This document shows, one piece after another, positions 54,950 through 63,649 of a DNA stretch of 64,000 nt (position 1 is its first letter; every line of letters starts with the position of its first letter). The stretch is from Pseudomonas sp. dw_358 (GTDB lineage Bacteria > Pseudomonadota > Gammaproteobacteria > Pseudomonadales > Pseudomonadaceae): the NCBI RefSeq assembly GCF_018449655.1, contig NZ_JAAVUX010000001.1:62001-126000 (forward strand), read 5' to 3'. A program made the position numbers and the translations under genes. A model generated the notes under the pieces. It saw nothing but the letters and a program-made list of their open reading frames with translations, did not search any database and was not told the origin of the DNA.

Positions 54950-55926
54950 AGCAGAGCCAGTTCGAGCAGCTGCATCGGCCTCGATGGCAGCAGTTCGAGC
55001 ACTTGCTCGAACGCCTGGAAAGCCGTCGCGCCAGCGCCGAGGAAAGCGAAGACTTCTGTCGTCGGTATCGGCATCTGTGCAGCCAGTTGGCGCTGGCCGG
55101 CGAACGCGGCTACAGCCACCACTTGATCGACACATTGCAACACCTGGCCATGCGCGGTCATCAGCAACTGTATCGCCATCACAGCCGGGTACTGGCCAGC
55201 GTGTTGGCGTTCGTCCTGGTGCAATTCCCGGGGCAGGTGCGTGAGCAATGGCGCTGGGTGGCGGGTGCAGCTCTGGTGTTTGTGCTCAGTCTGATGCTGA
55301 CGTTGGGTCTGGTCTATCACTTCCCCGACCTGATCTACGCCATCATCAGCCCCCGGGAAGTGCTGGAAATGGAAGCCATGTATGACCCCGGCGCAACCCG
55401 TTTCGGTCCGGCGGCGCAGCGTTTGAGCAGCACCGGCCTGATGATGTTTGGCTACTACGTGATGCATAACATCGGCATCGCCTTCCAGATCTTCGCCGGC
55501 GGCCTGCTGCTGGGCCTGGGCAGCCTCTATCTGCTGGTGTCCAACGGGCTGTCGATTGGCGCGGTGGCGGGTCACCTTGGCCAGATCGGCTTCAATCAGA
55601 CCTTCTGGCCCTTCGTCATCGGCCATGGCGCGTTCGAACTGACCGGGCTGGTGCTGGCCGGGGCCGCCGGGCTGCGGCTGGGTGGCGCGCTGCTGGCACC
55701 GGGCCCGCTGGCACGCAGCGAAGCCTTGCGCCACAGCGCCAGAAAGGCCATGCAACTGGTGTACGGCGCAGTAGTGCTGCTATTGATAGCCGCCTTTATC
55801 GAAGCCTACTGGTCCTCCATCACCACCCTGCCCGCCAGCGTGAAATACGCCGTGGGCGCCGGGCTGTGGTTGTTGGTGCTCAGCTACCTGAGCCTTGCGG
55901 GCAGGCGTCGCCATGCGCCTGAGTGA
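54946..55926 (+). CDS. SpoIIM-like (DUF95) membrane protein
   Basis: A 326-aa protein with a soluble helical N-terminal part (1-90), then five or six membrane helices. The SpoIIM/DUF95 core (MFGYYVMHNIGIAFQIFAGG and FVIGHGAFELTGLVLAGAAG, with the conserved His-Gly-x-x-Glu) is at about 164-250. In Bacillus SpoIIM acts in engulfment; the standalone Gram-negative version has no known role. It overlaps both neighbours (4 bp with RDD, 14 bp with DUF4129). Confidence 0.88.
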   Translation: MKQSQFEQLHRPRWQQFEHLLERLESRRASAEESEDFCRRYRHLCSQLALAGERGYSHHLIDTLQHLAMRGHQQLYRHHSRVLASVLAFVLVQFPGQVREQWRWVAGAALVFVLSLMLTLGLVYHFPDLIYAIISPREVLEMEAMYDPGATRFGPAAQRLSSTGLMMFGYYVMHNIGIAFQIFAGGLLLGLGSLYLLVSNGLSIGAVAGHLGQIGFNQTFWPFVIGHGAFELTGLVLAGAAGLRLGGALLAPGPLARSEALRHSARKAMQLVYGAVVLLLIAAFIEAYWSSITTLPASVKYAVGAGLWLLVLSYLSLAGRRRHAPE

Positions 55927-57433
55927 AGCCGAGGCGGTGCTGCGCCCACGCTCGCCCTGGGAAGCCATGGACCTGGGCTTGTTGCTGGCCGCACGCCACC
56001 GGCGCTTGCTCATGCTGAGCTGGGCCTGCGTAACCTTGCCTGTCCTGGCACTGGCCAGTTGGCTGCTGTGGGATCACCCCACCGCCGTGCTGTTATTGCT
56101 CTGGTGGCTCAAGCCGGCGTTCGAGCGCGTGCCGCTGGACATTCTCGCCCAGGCCTGGACCGGCGCACCGCCGACTCTGGCCCAGGCCTTGCGTCGCTTT
56201 CCCGGCCTGCTCAGGTCCCAGCTGTGGCCCGCCTTGATCTGGCGTCGATTGAGCCTGAGCCGCAGCTTCTACCTGCCCATCAGCCAGCTGGAAGGCCTCG
56301 ACGGCCCGGCCCGGCAACGCCGCATGATCCTGCTGCGCAAGGACAACCGCGGCGCGGCGCGCTGGCTGACCCTGGTGTGGGCGAATCTGGAGTGCGTGTT
56401 CGCCCTGGGCCTGATGGCCCTGGTGCTGATGTTTGAACCCCATCTGTTCGATCAGAGTTGGCACCTTGGCACCTCGCTGACCAGCACCGCAAGCCTCAAG
56501 GCCGCCTGGCCGGCCCACTTGACCAACCTGAGCTACGCCCTGGTGCTGACGATCAGCGAGCCTATGTACGTTGCCTGTGGATTTGGCCTGTATGTGAACC
56601 GTCGTACGCAGCTCGAAGCCTGGGACATCGAGCAGGTCCTGCGGCGCCTGGCGCAGCGCCTGGGCACCGTGGTCGGCGCGCTGTTGCTGGCAGTCGCGCT
56701 GAGCCTGCCCGGCGAGCGCGCCTGGGCCGTTGCCGCCCCGGACAGCCCGCGCCTGCTCAATCAGAAAGTCACCAGCGACGCGGCCCGGCAAAGCGTCAGG
56801 GAGCTGTTGTTGCAGCCCCCCTTTCGCAACGTGGAAACCGAGGAGCACTGGCGCTGGGTCAGGGGGACCCAGCCGCAGACAGCCCCGACAGCTATACCCA
56901 GCATCCCGTCGGGGCGCTTCGAAGGCATGGCCAGAGTCATCGAGTGGCTGCTCTGGATGGTGGTAATGGGCGGCGCACTGGGCCTCGCCTGGCGCTATCG
57001 CGGCACCCTCGCTGCCCTGATCGGCCGCCCACCGGCTCGCACGACCGACATCGCACCATTGCCCATGGTGGCGGGCGTGGTGTTGCACGCGGACAGCCTG
57101 CCCCGCAACCTCGCGGACACCGCCGAACAGCTCTGGGGCGAGCATCCGCGAGAGGCCCTGAGCCTGCTCTATCGCGGCCTGCTCAGCCGCCTGATCAGCG
57201 ACCATCGACTCGCCCTCGGCGCGGCGGACACAGAGACCCAGGTCCTGGCCCGTGTCAACACCCTCGGCCAGCGTTCACTGAGCCAGTTCAGCGAACAGCT
57301 CACCGGCCACTGGCTGAATCTCGCCTATGGCCACCGGCTGCCCCCCGCCGAGGCACGCGAGCAATTGTGCCAAGGCTGGCGGGCGCTGTTCGAAAAACCC
57401 TTCGCACCACAGCCGGACGGAACCGCCACATGA
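55913..57433 (+). CDS. DUF4129 domain membrane protein
   Basis: A 506-aa protein with several membrane helices in the first 250 residues, a periplasmic region, and another helix near 345-362. A cytoplasmic C-terminal DUF4129 domain follows, with the helical LWGEHPREALSLLYRGLLSRL motif at about 408-428. The ATG at 55913 is used; the frame opens at a TTG 18 nt upstream. Its function is unknown and likely tied to the MoxR/DUF58 module. It overlaps the next gene by ATGA. Confidence 0.82.
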   Translation: MRLSEAEAVLRPRSPWEAMDLGLLLAARHRRLLMLSWACVTLPVLALASWLLWDHPTAVLLLLWWLKPAFERVPLDILAQAWTGAPPTLAQALRRFPGLLRSQLWPALIWRRLSLSRSFYLPISQLEGLDGPARQRRMILLRKDNRGAARWLTLVWANLECVFALGLMALVLMFEPHLFDQSWHLGTSLTSTASLKAAWPAHLTNLSYALVLTISEPMYVACGFGLYVNRRTQLEAWDIEQVLRRLAQRLGTVVGALLLAVALSLPGERAWAVAAPDSPRLLNQKVTSDAARQSVRELLLQPPFRNVETEEHWRWVRGTQPQTAPTAIPSIPSGRFEGMARVIEWLLWMVVMGGALGLAWRYRGTLAALIGRPPARTTDIAPLPMVAGVVLHADSLPRNLADTAEQLWGEHPREALSLLYRGLLSRLISDHRLALGAADTETQVLARVNTLGQRSLSQFSEQLTGHWLNLAYGHRLPPAEAREQLCQGWRALFEKPFAPQPDGTAT

Positions 57434-58590
57434 CCCGACGTGCCAAGTGGCTGCTGGCCGGGGTGCTCGTGCTGCTGGCGCTGGCCGTATGGAGCGGTCG
57501 GTTCGGCCGGCTGGAGTCGTATCGACTGGACGTCGACAGAGGTCCCGCCGACGAGGTCAAGGCCGATGATTACCTTGCTGCCGCGGCCTTTCTTCGCCGG
57601 CAAGGGGTGACGGTGCAGCAGGCTCGCCGCCTCGATGTGCTCGACCGGCTCGATCCGCGCGGTGCCAGCTTGCTGTTGTTCGGCAACCGTGCGCGCATGT
57701 CACCGGACCAGGCCGACCGCGTGCTGCGTTGGGTGCACGCCGGCGGGCGTCTGCTGTTCGTGGCTCAGGCCTTGTGGGATCAGGACAAGGCCATGAGCGG
57801 CGACCTGCTGCTCGATAGGCTGCAACTGCACCAACTGTTGACGCGCTCGCTGCCACGCCTGTCCCCCGGTGACCGCATCCAGTACCCGCAGCTGACCCGC
57901 TTGTATCTGGAAAACGAAAAGGCCCCGGCCTACTTCAATTTCAACCCGGAATGGCATCTGGAGGACCCGGTCAACAAGGTCCATGCCTGGGCCAACAACG
58001 CCACCGCCACGCACCTGATGCAATTGGACTGGGGCGATGGCCTGATCACCGTGGTGACCGATGCGGACCTCTGGCGCAATGCTCATATCGCCCAATACGA
58101 CAATGCCTGGCTGCTCTGGTACCTGACCCAGGCCACTCAGGTCACGCTGGTCAGCCAGGCCGATCACGACAGCCTCGGCACCTTGCTCTGGCGCTATTTC
58201 CCCCAAGCGCTGACCGCCCTGCTTGCCCTGCTGGTGCTTGGGGGCTGGCACCTTGCCGTGCGGGAAGGGCCTCTGACCCCGTCCAGCCCCCTGGCTCGCC
58301 GACAATTACGCGAGCACCTCAATGCCAGCGCCGATTTCCTTCTGCGCAAGGCCGGCCAAGGCAGCCTGCTGCGCGCCTTGCAGTGGGACATCCTGCGCTG
58401 TGCCCGACGCCGCCATCCCGGTTTCGAGCGCCTGCCGGTCGCCGAACAATGGCAGATCCTCGCCCGCCTGACTCACCAGCCCACCGCCGCTATCGGTAAC
58501 GCCCTGCGTCCGCGCCCCAAGGGCCGGCAGTCGGCAGCTGACTTCAGCCGGCAGGTGGCTCACCTGCAAACTATCAGGAATGCGTTATGA
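57430..58590 (+). CDS. DUF4350 domain protein
   Basis: A 386-aa protein with one membrane helix at 7-22, then a DUF4350 domain with an amidotransferase-like Rossmann pattern (DYLAAAAFLRRQGVTV, LLLFGNRARMS, WVHAGGRLLFVA at about 43-117). A second helix is near 259-276, and a basic cytoplasmic tail follows. DUF4350 proteins are regularly found with MoxR, DUF58 and DUF4129. Their role is unknown. It overlaps both neighbours by ATGA. Confidence 0.82.
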   Translation: MTRRAKWLLAGVLVLLALAVWSGRFGRLESYRLDVDRGPADEVKADDYLAAAAFLRRQGVTVQQARRLDVLDRLDPRGASLLLFGNRARMSPDQADRVLRWVHAGGRLLFVAQALWDQDKAMSGDLLLDRLQLHQLLTRSLPRLSPGDRIQYPQLTRLYLENEKAPAYFNFNPEWHLEDPVNKVHAWANNATATHLMQLDWGDGLITVVTDADLWRNAHIAQYDNAWLLWYLTQATQVTLVSQADHDSLGTLLWRYFPQALTALLALLVLGGWHLAVREGPLTPSSPLARRQLREHLNASADFLLRKAGQGSLLRALQWDILRCARRRHPGFERLPVAEQWQILARLTHQPTAAIGNALRPRPKGRQSAADFSRQVAHLQTIRNAL

Positions 58591-59687
58591 GCGACTCGAT
58601 CGAACCCACCGACATCCCGCCCGCTCCAGAGCCAATGGACACTGCCGATGTCTCTCCTGCCCCAGCCTCACCGCCTGAAAGCAGCCCCGGAACGGGCGCT
58701 GAAGTCAGCCCCGAAGAACATCAAACCCAGCAACGCCACCGCGCCAGTCAGTTGGCCCAGGCGCTGCGCCATGAACTGCGCAAGGTCATCATCGGCCAGC
58801 ACGGTGCGATCGACGATGTGCTGACCGCCCTGATTGCCGGCGGCCACGTACTCATCGAAGGCGTGCCGGGGCTGGGCAAGACTCTGCTGGTACGGGCCTT
58901 GGCCAAGTGCTTCGGTGGCGACTTCGCACGCATCCAGTTCACCCCGGACCTGATGCCCAGCGACGTCACCGGCCAGGCGGTCTACGATCTGCAGACCGAG
59001 CAGTTCAAACTGCGCAAGGGCCCGCTGTTCACCCACCTGTTGCTGGCGGACGAGATCAACCGCGCACCGGCCAAGACCCAGGCGGCCTTGCTGGAAGCCA
59101 TGCAGGAGCGCCAGGTCACCCTCGAAGGCCGCGCCCTGCCGATTGCCCAGCCGTTCATGGTGCTCGCTACCCAGAACCCGCTGGAACAGGAAGGCACCTA
59201 TCCGCTGCCCGAGGCCGAGCTTGATCGCTTCATGCTCAAGTTGCGCATGGACTACCCGGCGGCTGACGAGGAGCTGAACATGGTCCGCGAAGTGACGCGT
59301 TCTTCCCGCGCGGAAATGCTCGAGGTGCACCCGCCGCGCACCCTGCTCAACGCCCGGGATGTCAATGTGCTGCAACGCATCGCCAGCGAACTGCCCTGCG
59401 ACGAGCAGGTGCTCGATTATGCCGTGCGCCTGGCCCGGGCGACTCGGGACTGGCCAGGGGTGGCCATCGGCGCCGGGCCGCGGGCCTCGATTGCGCTGGT
59501 ACGTGGTGCGCGGGCGCGGGCATTGCTGCGCGGCGGTGAGTTCGTGATCCCGGACGACGTCAAACACTGCGCGCTGGCCGTGCTGCGCCATCGGGTGCGG
59601 CTGGCGCCGGAACTGGACATCGAGGGGCTCTCGGTGGACCAGGTGCTGGGGCAGTTGCTGGACCAGGTGGCGGCGCCGCGCCTGTGA
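58587..59687 (+). CDS. MoxR-type AAA+ ATPase
   Basis: A 366-aa AAA+ chaperone-like ATPase with a proline/acid-rich N-terminal extension of about 50 residues. Walker A is GVPGLGKT at 92-99, Walker B is LLLADE at 151-156, sensor 1 is in VLATQNP, and the lid region contains GPRASIALVRGARARALL near 295. MoxR proteins remodel partner proteins, often ones with VWA-like domains. The DUF58 protein encoded next is the probable partner. The start overlaps the previous stop, and the stop overlaps the DUF58 start (GTGA). Confidence 0.93.
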   Translation: MSDSIEPTDIPPAPEPMDTADVSPAPASPPESSPGTGAEVSPEEHQTQQRHRASQLAQALRHELRKVIIGQHGAIDDVLTALIAGGHVLIEGVPGLGKTLLVRALAKCFGGDFARIQFTPDLMPSDVTGQAVYDLQTEQFKLRKGPLFTHLLLADEINRAPAKTQAALLEAMQERQVTLEGRALPIAQPFMVLATQNPLEQEGTYPLPEAELDRFMLKLRMDYPAADEELNMVREVTRSSRAEMLEVHPPRTLLNARDVNVLQRIASELPCDEQVLDYAVRLARATRDWPGVAIGAGPRASIALVRGARARALLRGGEFVIPDDVKHCALAVLRHRVRLAPELDIEGLSVDQVLGQLLDQVAAPRL

Positions 59688-61018
59688 AGCCATCACGCCT
59701 GTTGCTGGGTTGGGTTGCCGGGTTGCTGGCCTTGAGCGTGCTGCTGGGTGCGCTGCGGGCCTTGGACACCGACGTGCCCGACAGCGTCAATGCCATCACC
59801 TGGGGCATTGTGTTTGCCAGCTTCATTGTCGCGGCCATCGATGCCCTGCATCTGTTGCTGCGCGCGCCCATGGTGCGTCTGCACAGGCGCCTGCCCGCCA
59901 GCCTGGCTCAAGGCCGTTGGAGCGAAGTCAGCCTGACCCTGGAGCACGAGCTGGCCTGGCCGGTCCGCTTGAGCCTGTACGATCACCTGCCCCCCGGCAT
60001 GCAGTCGCGCCAGCTGCCACCCACCGTCGAGCTCGCGCCTGGCCAGTCGAATGTCGTGGCCTACGGGGTACGAGCGCTGCAACGGGGGCAATGGCTATTT
60101 TCCCGCTGTGAACTGCAACTGCCCAGCCGCATGGGCCTATGGCGCCTGCGCCGATTCATCGACAGCGCCGATGCCGTGCGCGTCTATCCGGACTACCGTC
60201 ATCTGCCCGATGGGCGTCTGCTGGCGGCGGATCAGTGGCTGGGTCACTTGGGCATCAGCCAGCGTCCGCGCCGCGGCCAAGGCCTGGAGTTTCACCAGCT
60301 GCGCGAGTTTCGCGAAGGCGACAGCCTGCGCCAGATCGACTGGAAAGCCACCGCCCGCCAAGGCACGCCTATCGCCCGGGAATATCAGGACGAACGCGAC
60401 CAGCAGATTATCTTGATGCTCGATTGCGGCCGCCGCATGCGCAGCCAGGACGGTGAGCTGGCGCACTTCGACCACGCCCTTGGCGCCTGCCTGCTGCTCA
60501 GCCAGGTGGCCCTGCGCCAGGGCGATGCCGTGGGCCTGATGGCCTTCGCCGGCGATCAGCCACTGTATCTGGCACCGCGCAAGGGCCAGGCGCAGATGAA
60601 CGTGCTGCTCAACAGTCTCTATGACGTGCACAGCAGCCAGCGTCCCAGCGACTTCAGCGCCGCCAGCGACCTCCTGCTCGCCCGTCAGCAGCGTCGGGCG
60701 CTGGTGATCTGGGTGACCAACCTGCGGGACGAGGATGATGAGCAATGGGTGAGCACGCTGCAACGCATCGGCCGGCGTCATCGCGTGCTGGTGGCCAGCC
60801 TGCGCGAAGAACTGCTCGACAGCCTGCGCCTGGCGCCAGTGCACAGCCATGAGGAGGCCCTGAGCTACTGCGCGGCGGTGGATTATCTCAATGCCCGAGA
60901 TGACTTGCATGAACGCCTGAGCGCCCACGGCATGGCAGTGCTGGATGCACGGCCCAGTCAGTTGGGGGCTCGGTTGATCACACGGTACCTGGCGTGGAAA
61001 AAGGCGGGAACGTTGTAA
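59684..61018 (+). CDS. DUF58 (VWA-like) protein, MoxR partner
   Basis: A 444-aa protein starting at GTG. It has two N-terminal membrane helices (about 5-22 and 35-55), a beta-rich region, and the DUF58 signature LREFREGDSLRQIDWKATAR (about 206-225). A VWA-like fold follows, whose metal-site motif reads LDCGRRM instead of DxSxS, as usual for DUF58. It is the last gene of the operon. By analogy with other MoxR systems it may be loaded or remodelled by the preceding ATPase. No BatA/BatB gene is present. Confidence 0.9.
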   Translation: MKPSRLLLGWVAGLLALSVLLGALRALDTDVPDSVNAITWGIVFASFIVAAIDALHLLLRAPMVRLHRRLPASLAQGRWSEVSLTLEHELAWPVRLSLYDHLPPGMQSRQLPPTVELAPGQSNVVAYGVRALQRGQWLFSRCELQLPSRMGLWRLRRFIDSADAVRVYPDYRHLPDGRLLAADQWLGHLGISQRPRRGQGLEFHQLREFREGDSLRQIDWKATARQGTPIAREYQDERDQQIILMLDCGRRMRSQDGELAHFDHALGACLLLSQVALRQGDAVGLMAFAGDQPLYLAPRKGQAQMNVLLNSLYDVHSSQRPSDFSAASDLLLARQQRRALVIWVTNLRDEDDEQWVSTLQRIGRRHRVLVASLREELLDSLRLAPVHSHEEALSYCAAVDYLNARDDLHERLSAHGMAVLDARPSQLGARLITRYLAWKKAGTL

Positions 61019-61085
61019 AAGAGGGCATTTCAAAGGAATCGCGTCGCGGTATGGACTGCAACGCGACCCCTGACAACTCAAGGCA

Positions 61086-61478
61086 TCAAGCCGAAGCCCC
61101 GGCCTGACTGAAGGTGAAGTAACTGCGCAACGCCCCCACCAACTCTGCGTACAGCTCGCAGGACTGGGTCAGCGCAAAGCCGGAATCGTAATACCCCGGC
61201 GTTTCATCTTCCCTGGACCACATGCAATTGGCCGTCAGATTCAATAACTGCGGACCGCCACTGGCCGTAGGGATTTTGAGTTGCAGCGTGAAATCCACAC
61301 CGACCAGCATGGGCAGCTGGCTGATCAGCATCAGGCCGTTTTCCGACACGTTGCCCAGGTAGCCGATCGGCTGCCCGTTATAACCATTGAACACCTGAAG
61401 GTAATACGGTAGCTGCTGACGTTCGATACGGCGCTCGATATACATAGGATGTACCGCAATCAAATGACCATGGAGCAT
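61086..61478 (-). CDS. PilZ domain c-di-GMP receptor
   Basis: A 130-aa single-domain PilZ protein. The c-di-GMP binding residues are present: RRIER at 16-20 (RxxxR) and NVSENG at 43-48 ((D/N)xSxxG). It can therefore read the second messenger made by enzymes such as the cyclase at 188-1669. The N-terminal start is uncertain (61478 or the internal ATG at 61445), and neither has a strong ribosome site. It is convergent with the DUF58 operon. Confidence 0.9.
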   Translation of the reverse strand: MLHGHLIAVHPMYIERRIERQQLPYYLQVFNGYNGQPIGYLGNVSENGLMLISQLPMLVGVDFTLQLKIPTASGGPQLLNLTANCMWSREDETPGYYDSGFALTQSCELYAELVGALRSYFTFSQAGASA

Positions 61479-61597
61479 GGTCGCACTAAAGCACGAGGGC
61501 TCAAAGGCCGCTATGGACTCAAAGAGCCATCATCCAGAGCTTAGCCGGTTACGCACAAACTTCCAGACGCCGGCGGTGAAACCTTACCGTGTTTTTT

Positions 61598-61975
61598 TCA
61601 CCGTTTGGCGGGAAAGGTCTGGGCCGGCTGCGCCTCGTGGATATGGCCGCCCTGTTGCAATGTATCGAGCCGAGCCCGTGCCCGATAAGCGTATTCGGTG
61701 TCCGGGTACTGCATCAGCATGAACTGATAAGTCTGGGCGGCGTCCACGTACAACTGCTCGCGTTCCAGGCACTGGCCGCGCAGCAGGCTCACTTGCGGCA
61801 TGACGTATTGCCGAGTGCGACTCTCGCGTTCGACCTGGGAAAGGCGCAGCATCACAGTGGCGCAGTCGCCCTTGTCGTAGGCGCGATAGGCGTCGTCGAG
61901 GTGGCTGTTCATGGCCCAGCGAGTGCAGCCCGAAAGGCCGGTCAGCAGCAGGGCCGAAAGCATGAAGATTCGCAT
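61598..61975 (-). CDS. Small TPR-like outer-membrane lipoprotein
   Basis: A 125-aa lipoprotein with signal peptide MRIFMLSALLLTGLSGC, lipobox LSGC and acylated C17. The mature part is helical with a tetratricopeptide-like pattern (AYRAYDKGDCATVMLRLSQVE, then LYVDAAQTYQFMLMQYPDTEYAYRARARL). It probably acts as a small scaffold in the envelope, but no specific function is known. It is divergent from pykA and about 120 bp upstream of the PilZ gene on the same strand. Confidence 0.85.
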   Translation of the reverse strand: MRIFMLSALLLTGLSGCTRWAMNSHLDDAYRAYDKGDCATVMLRLSQVERESRTRQYVMPQVSLLRGQCLEREQLYVDAAQTYQFMLMQYPDTEYAYRARARLDTLQQGGHIHEAQPAQTFPAKR

Positions 61976-62156
61976 GAAGTTCTCCTGTAATGCCGGGGTA
62001 TCGGCCCGCTCGGCGAAATCTTCAATGCCATGACAGCGTCATGCCCGTTCTGCACAATCGCCGAACAAAGTCGGCCTCAGGTAGTGCAGAGGAACAATGA
62101 CTACAGCCCGTTTGAGGAGTAGCCTTCTGCTGCGCTTCAATACAAGGAGTCAGTGA

Positions 62157-63608
62157 ATGACCGTTCGCCGTACTAAAATCGTAGCTACCCTGGGCCCTGC
62201 GAGCAATTCGCCGGAAGTGATCGAACAGCTGATCCTCGCCGGGCTGGATGTGGCCCGCCTGAACTTCAGCCACGGCACGCCGGACGAGCACAAGGCTCGC
62301 GCCCGCCTCATTCGTGAAATCGCTGCGCGCAATGGCCGCCATGTGGCGCTGTTGGGCGACCTGCAAGGTCCGAAGATCCGCATCGCCAAGTTCGCCAACA
62401 AGCGGATCGAATTGAAAGTCGGCGATCGGTTCACGTTCTCGATCAACCACCCGCTGACCGAAGGCAACCAGGAAATCGTCGGTATCGACTACCCGGACCT
62501 GGTCAAGGACTGCGGCGTCGGCGATGAGCTGCTGCTGGACGACGGTCGCGTGGTGATGCGCGTCGAAACCGCCACCGCTGACGCGCTGCACTGCTCGGTA
62601 TTGATCGGCGGCCCGCTGTCCGACCACAAGGGCATCAACCGCCGTGGCGGCGGCCTGACGGCGCCTGCCTTGACCGAAAAGGACAAGCAGGACATCAAGC
62701 TCGCGGCGGAAATGGACCTGGATTACCTGGCCGTTTCCTTCCCCCGCGATGCTGCCGACATGGAGTATGCCCGTCAGTTGCGTGACGAGTCCGGCGGTAC
62801 CGCCTGGCTGGTGGCCAAGATCGAACGCGCCGAAGCCGTGGCCGACGACGAAACCCTCGACAACCTGATCCGCGCCAGTGACGCGGTCATGGTGGCCCGT
62901 GGCGACCTGGGTGTGGAAATCGGCGATGCCGAGCTGATCGGTATCCAGAAGAAGATCATCCAGCACGCCCGCCGCAACAACAAGGCGGTGATCGTGGCGA
63001 CCCAGATGATGGAGTCGATGATCCAGAATCCGATGCCGACCCGCGCCGAAGTATCCGACGTGGCCAACGCCGTGCTCGACTCCACCGACGCGGTGATGCT
63101 CTCGGCCGAAAGCGCTGCGGGTGCCTACCCGATCGAAGCGGTGCAGGCCATGGCGCGCATCTGCCTGGGCGCTGAAAAGCACCCGTCCGGCAAGAAGTCC
63201 AGCCACCGCCTTCACACTCAGTTCGAACGTTGCGACGAAAGCATCGCCCTGGCGGCCATGTACACGGCCAACCACTTCCCGGGCGTCAAGGCAGTCATCG
63301 CGCTGACCGAAAGCGGCTACACGCCTTTGATCATGTCGCGCCTGCGCTCGTCGGTGCCGATCTACTGCTTCTCGCCACACCGCGACACTCGCGCCCGTTC
63401 GGCGATGTTCCGCGGCGTCTACCCGGTGGCCTTCGATCCGGCAGCCCTGCCGCCGAGCGAAGTCAGCCAGGCTGCCGTGGACGAGTTGCTGAAGATGGGC
63501 GTGGTCGAGCCAGGTGACTGGGTAATCCTGACCAAGGGCGACAGCTACAACCGCATCGGCGGCACCAACGGCATGAAGATTCTGCATGTCGGTGATCCGA
63601 TCTTGTGA
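62157..63608 (+). CDS. pykA: Pyruvate kinase
   Basis: A 483-aa glycolytic enzyme converting phosphoenolpyruvate and ADP to pyruvate and ATP. The N-terminal motif is TKIVATLGPASNSPEV. The substrate and metal-binding segments are RLNFSHGTP, GDLQGPKIRI, VAKIERAEAV and MVARGDLGVEIG, with TQMMESMIQNPMPTRAEVSDVANAVLDSTDAVMLSAE further on. The length matches P. aeruginosa PykA. An effector domain is present at the C terminus. A hairpin follows the stop. Confidence 0.97.
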   Translation: MTVRRTKIVATLGPASNSPEVIEQLILAGLDVARLNFSHGTPDEHKARARLIREIAARNGRHVALLGDLQGPKIRIAKFANKRIELKVGDRFTFSINHPLTEGNQEIVGIDYPDLVKDCGVGDELLLDDGRVVMRVETATADALHCSVLIGGPLSDHKGINRRGGGLTAPALTEKDKQDIKLAAEMDLDYLAVSFPRDAADMEYARQLRDESGGTAWLVAKIERAEAVADDETLDNLIRASDAVMVARGDLGVEIGDAELIGIQKKIIQHARRNNKAVIVATQMMESMIQNPMPTRAEVSDVANAVLDSTDAVMLSAESAAGAYPIEAVQAMARICLGAEKHPSGKKSSHRLHTQFERCDESIALAAMYTANHFPGVKAVIALTESGYTPLIMSRLRSSVPIYCFSPHRDTRARSAMFRGVYPVAFDPAALPPSEVSQAAVDELLKMGVVEPGDWVILTKGDSYNRIGGTNGMKILHVGDPIL

Positions 63609-63615
63609 GGTTGAG

Positions 63616-63645
63616 GGCGCCGCTTGACCGATGGTCAGCGGCGCC
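63616..63645. terminator. Hairpin between convergent pykA and ferredoxin reductase
   Basis: GGCGCCGC-T-TGACC (63616-63629) pairs with GGTCA-GCGGCGCC (63633-63645) around GAT, with one bulged T: 13 pairs. TGTTT follows on the plus strand. It should end both transcripts. Confidence 0.65.
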
Positions 63646-63649
63646 TGTT

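Noticed and set aside
56458..57429. Upstream extension of the DUF4350 frame
   Set aside because: It is in frame but overlaps the DUF4129 gene and gives Arg/Pro/Ala-rich nonsense. The true start is the coupled ATG at 57430.
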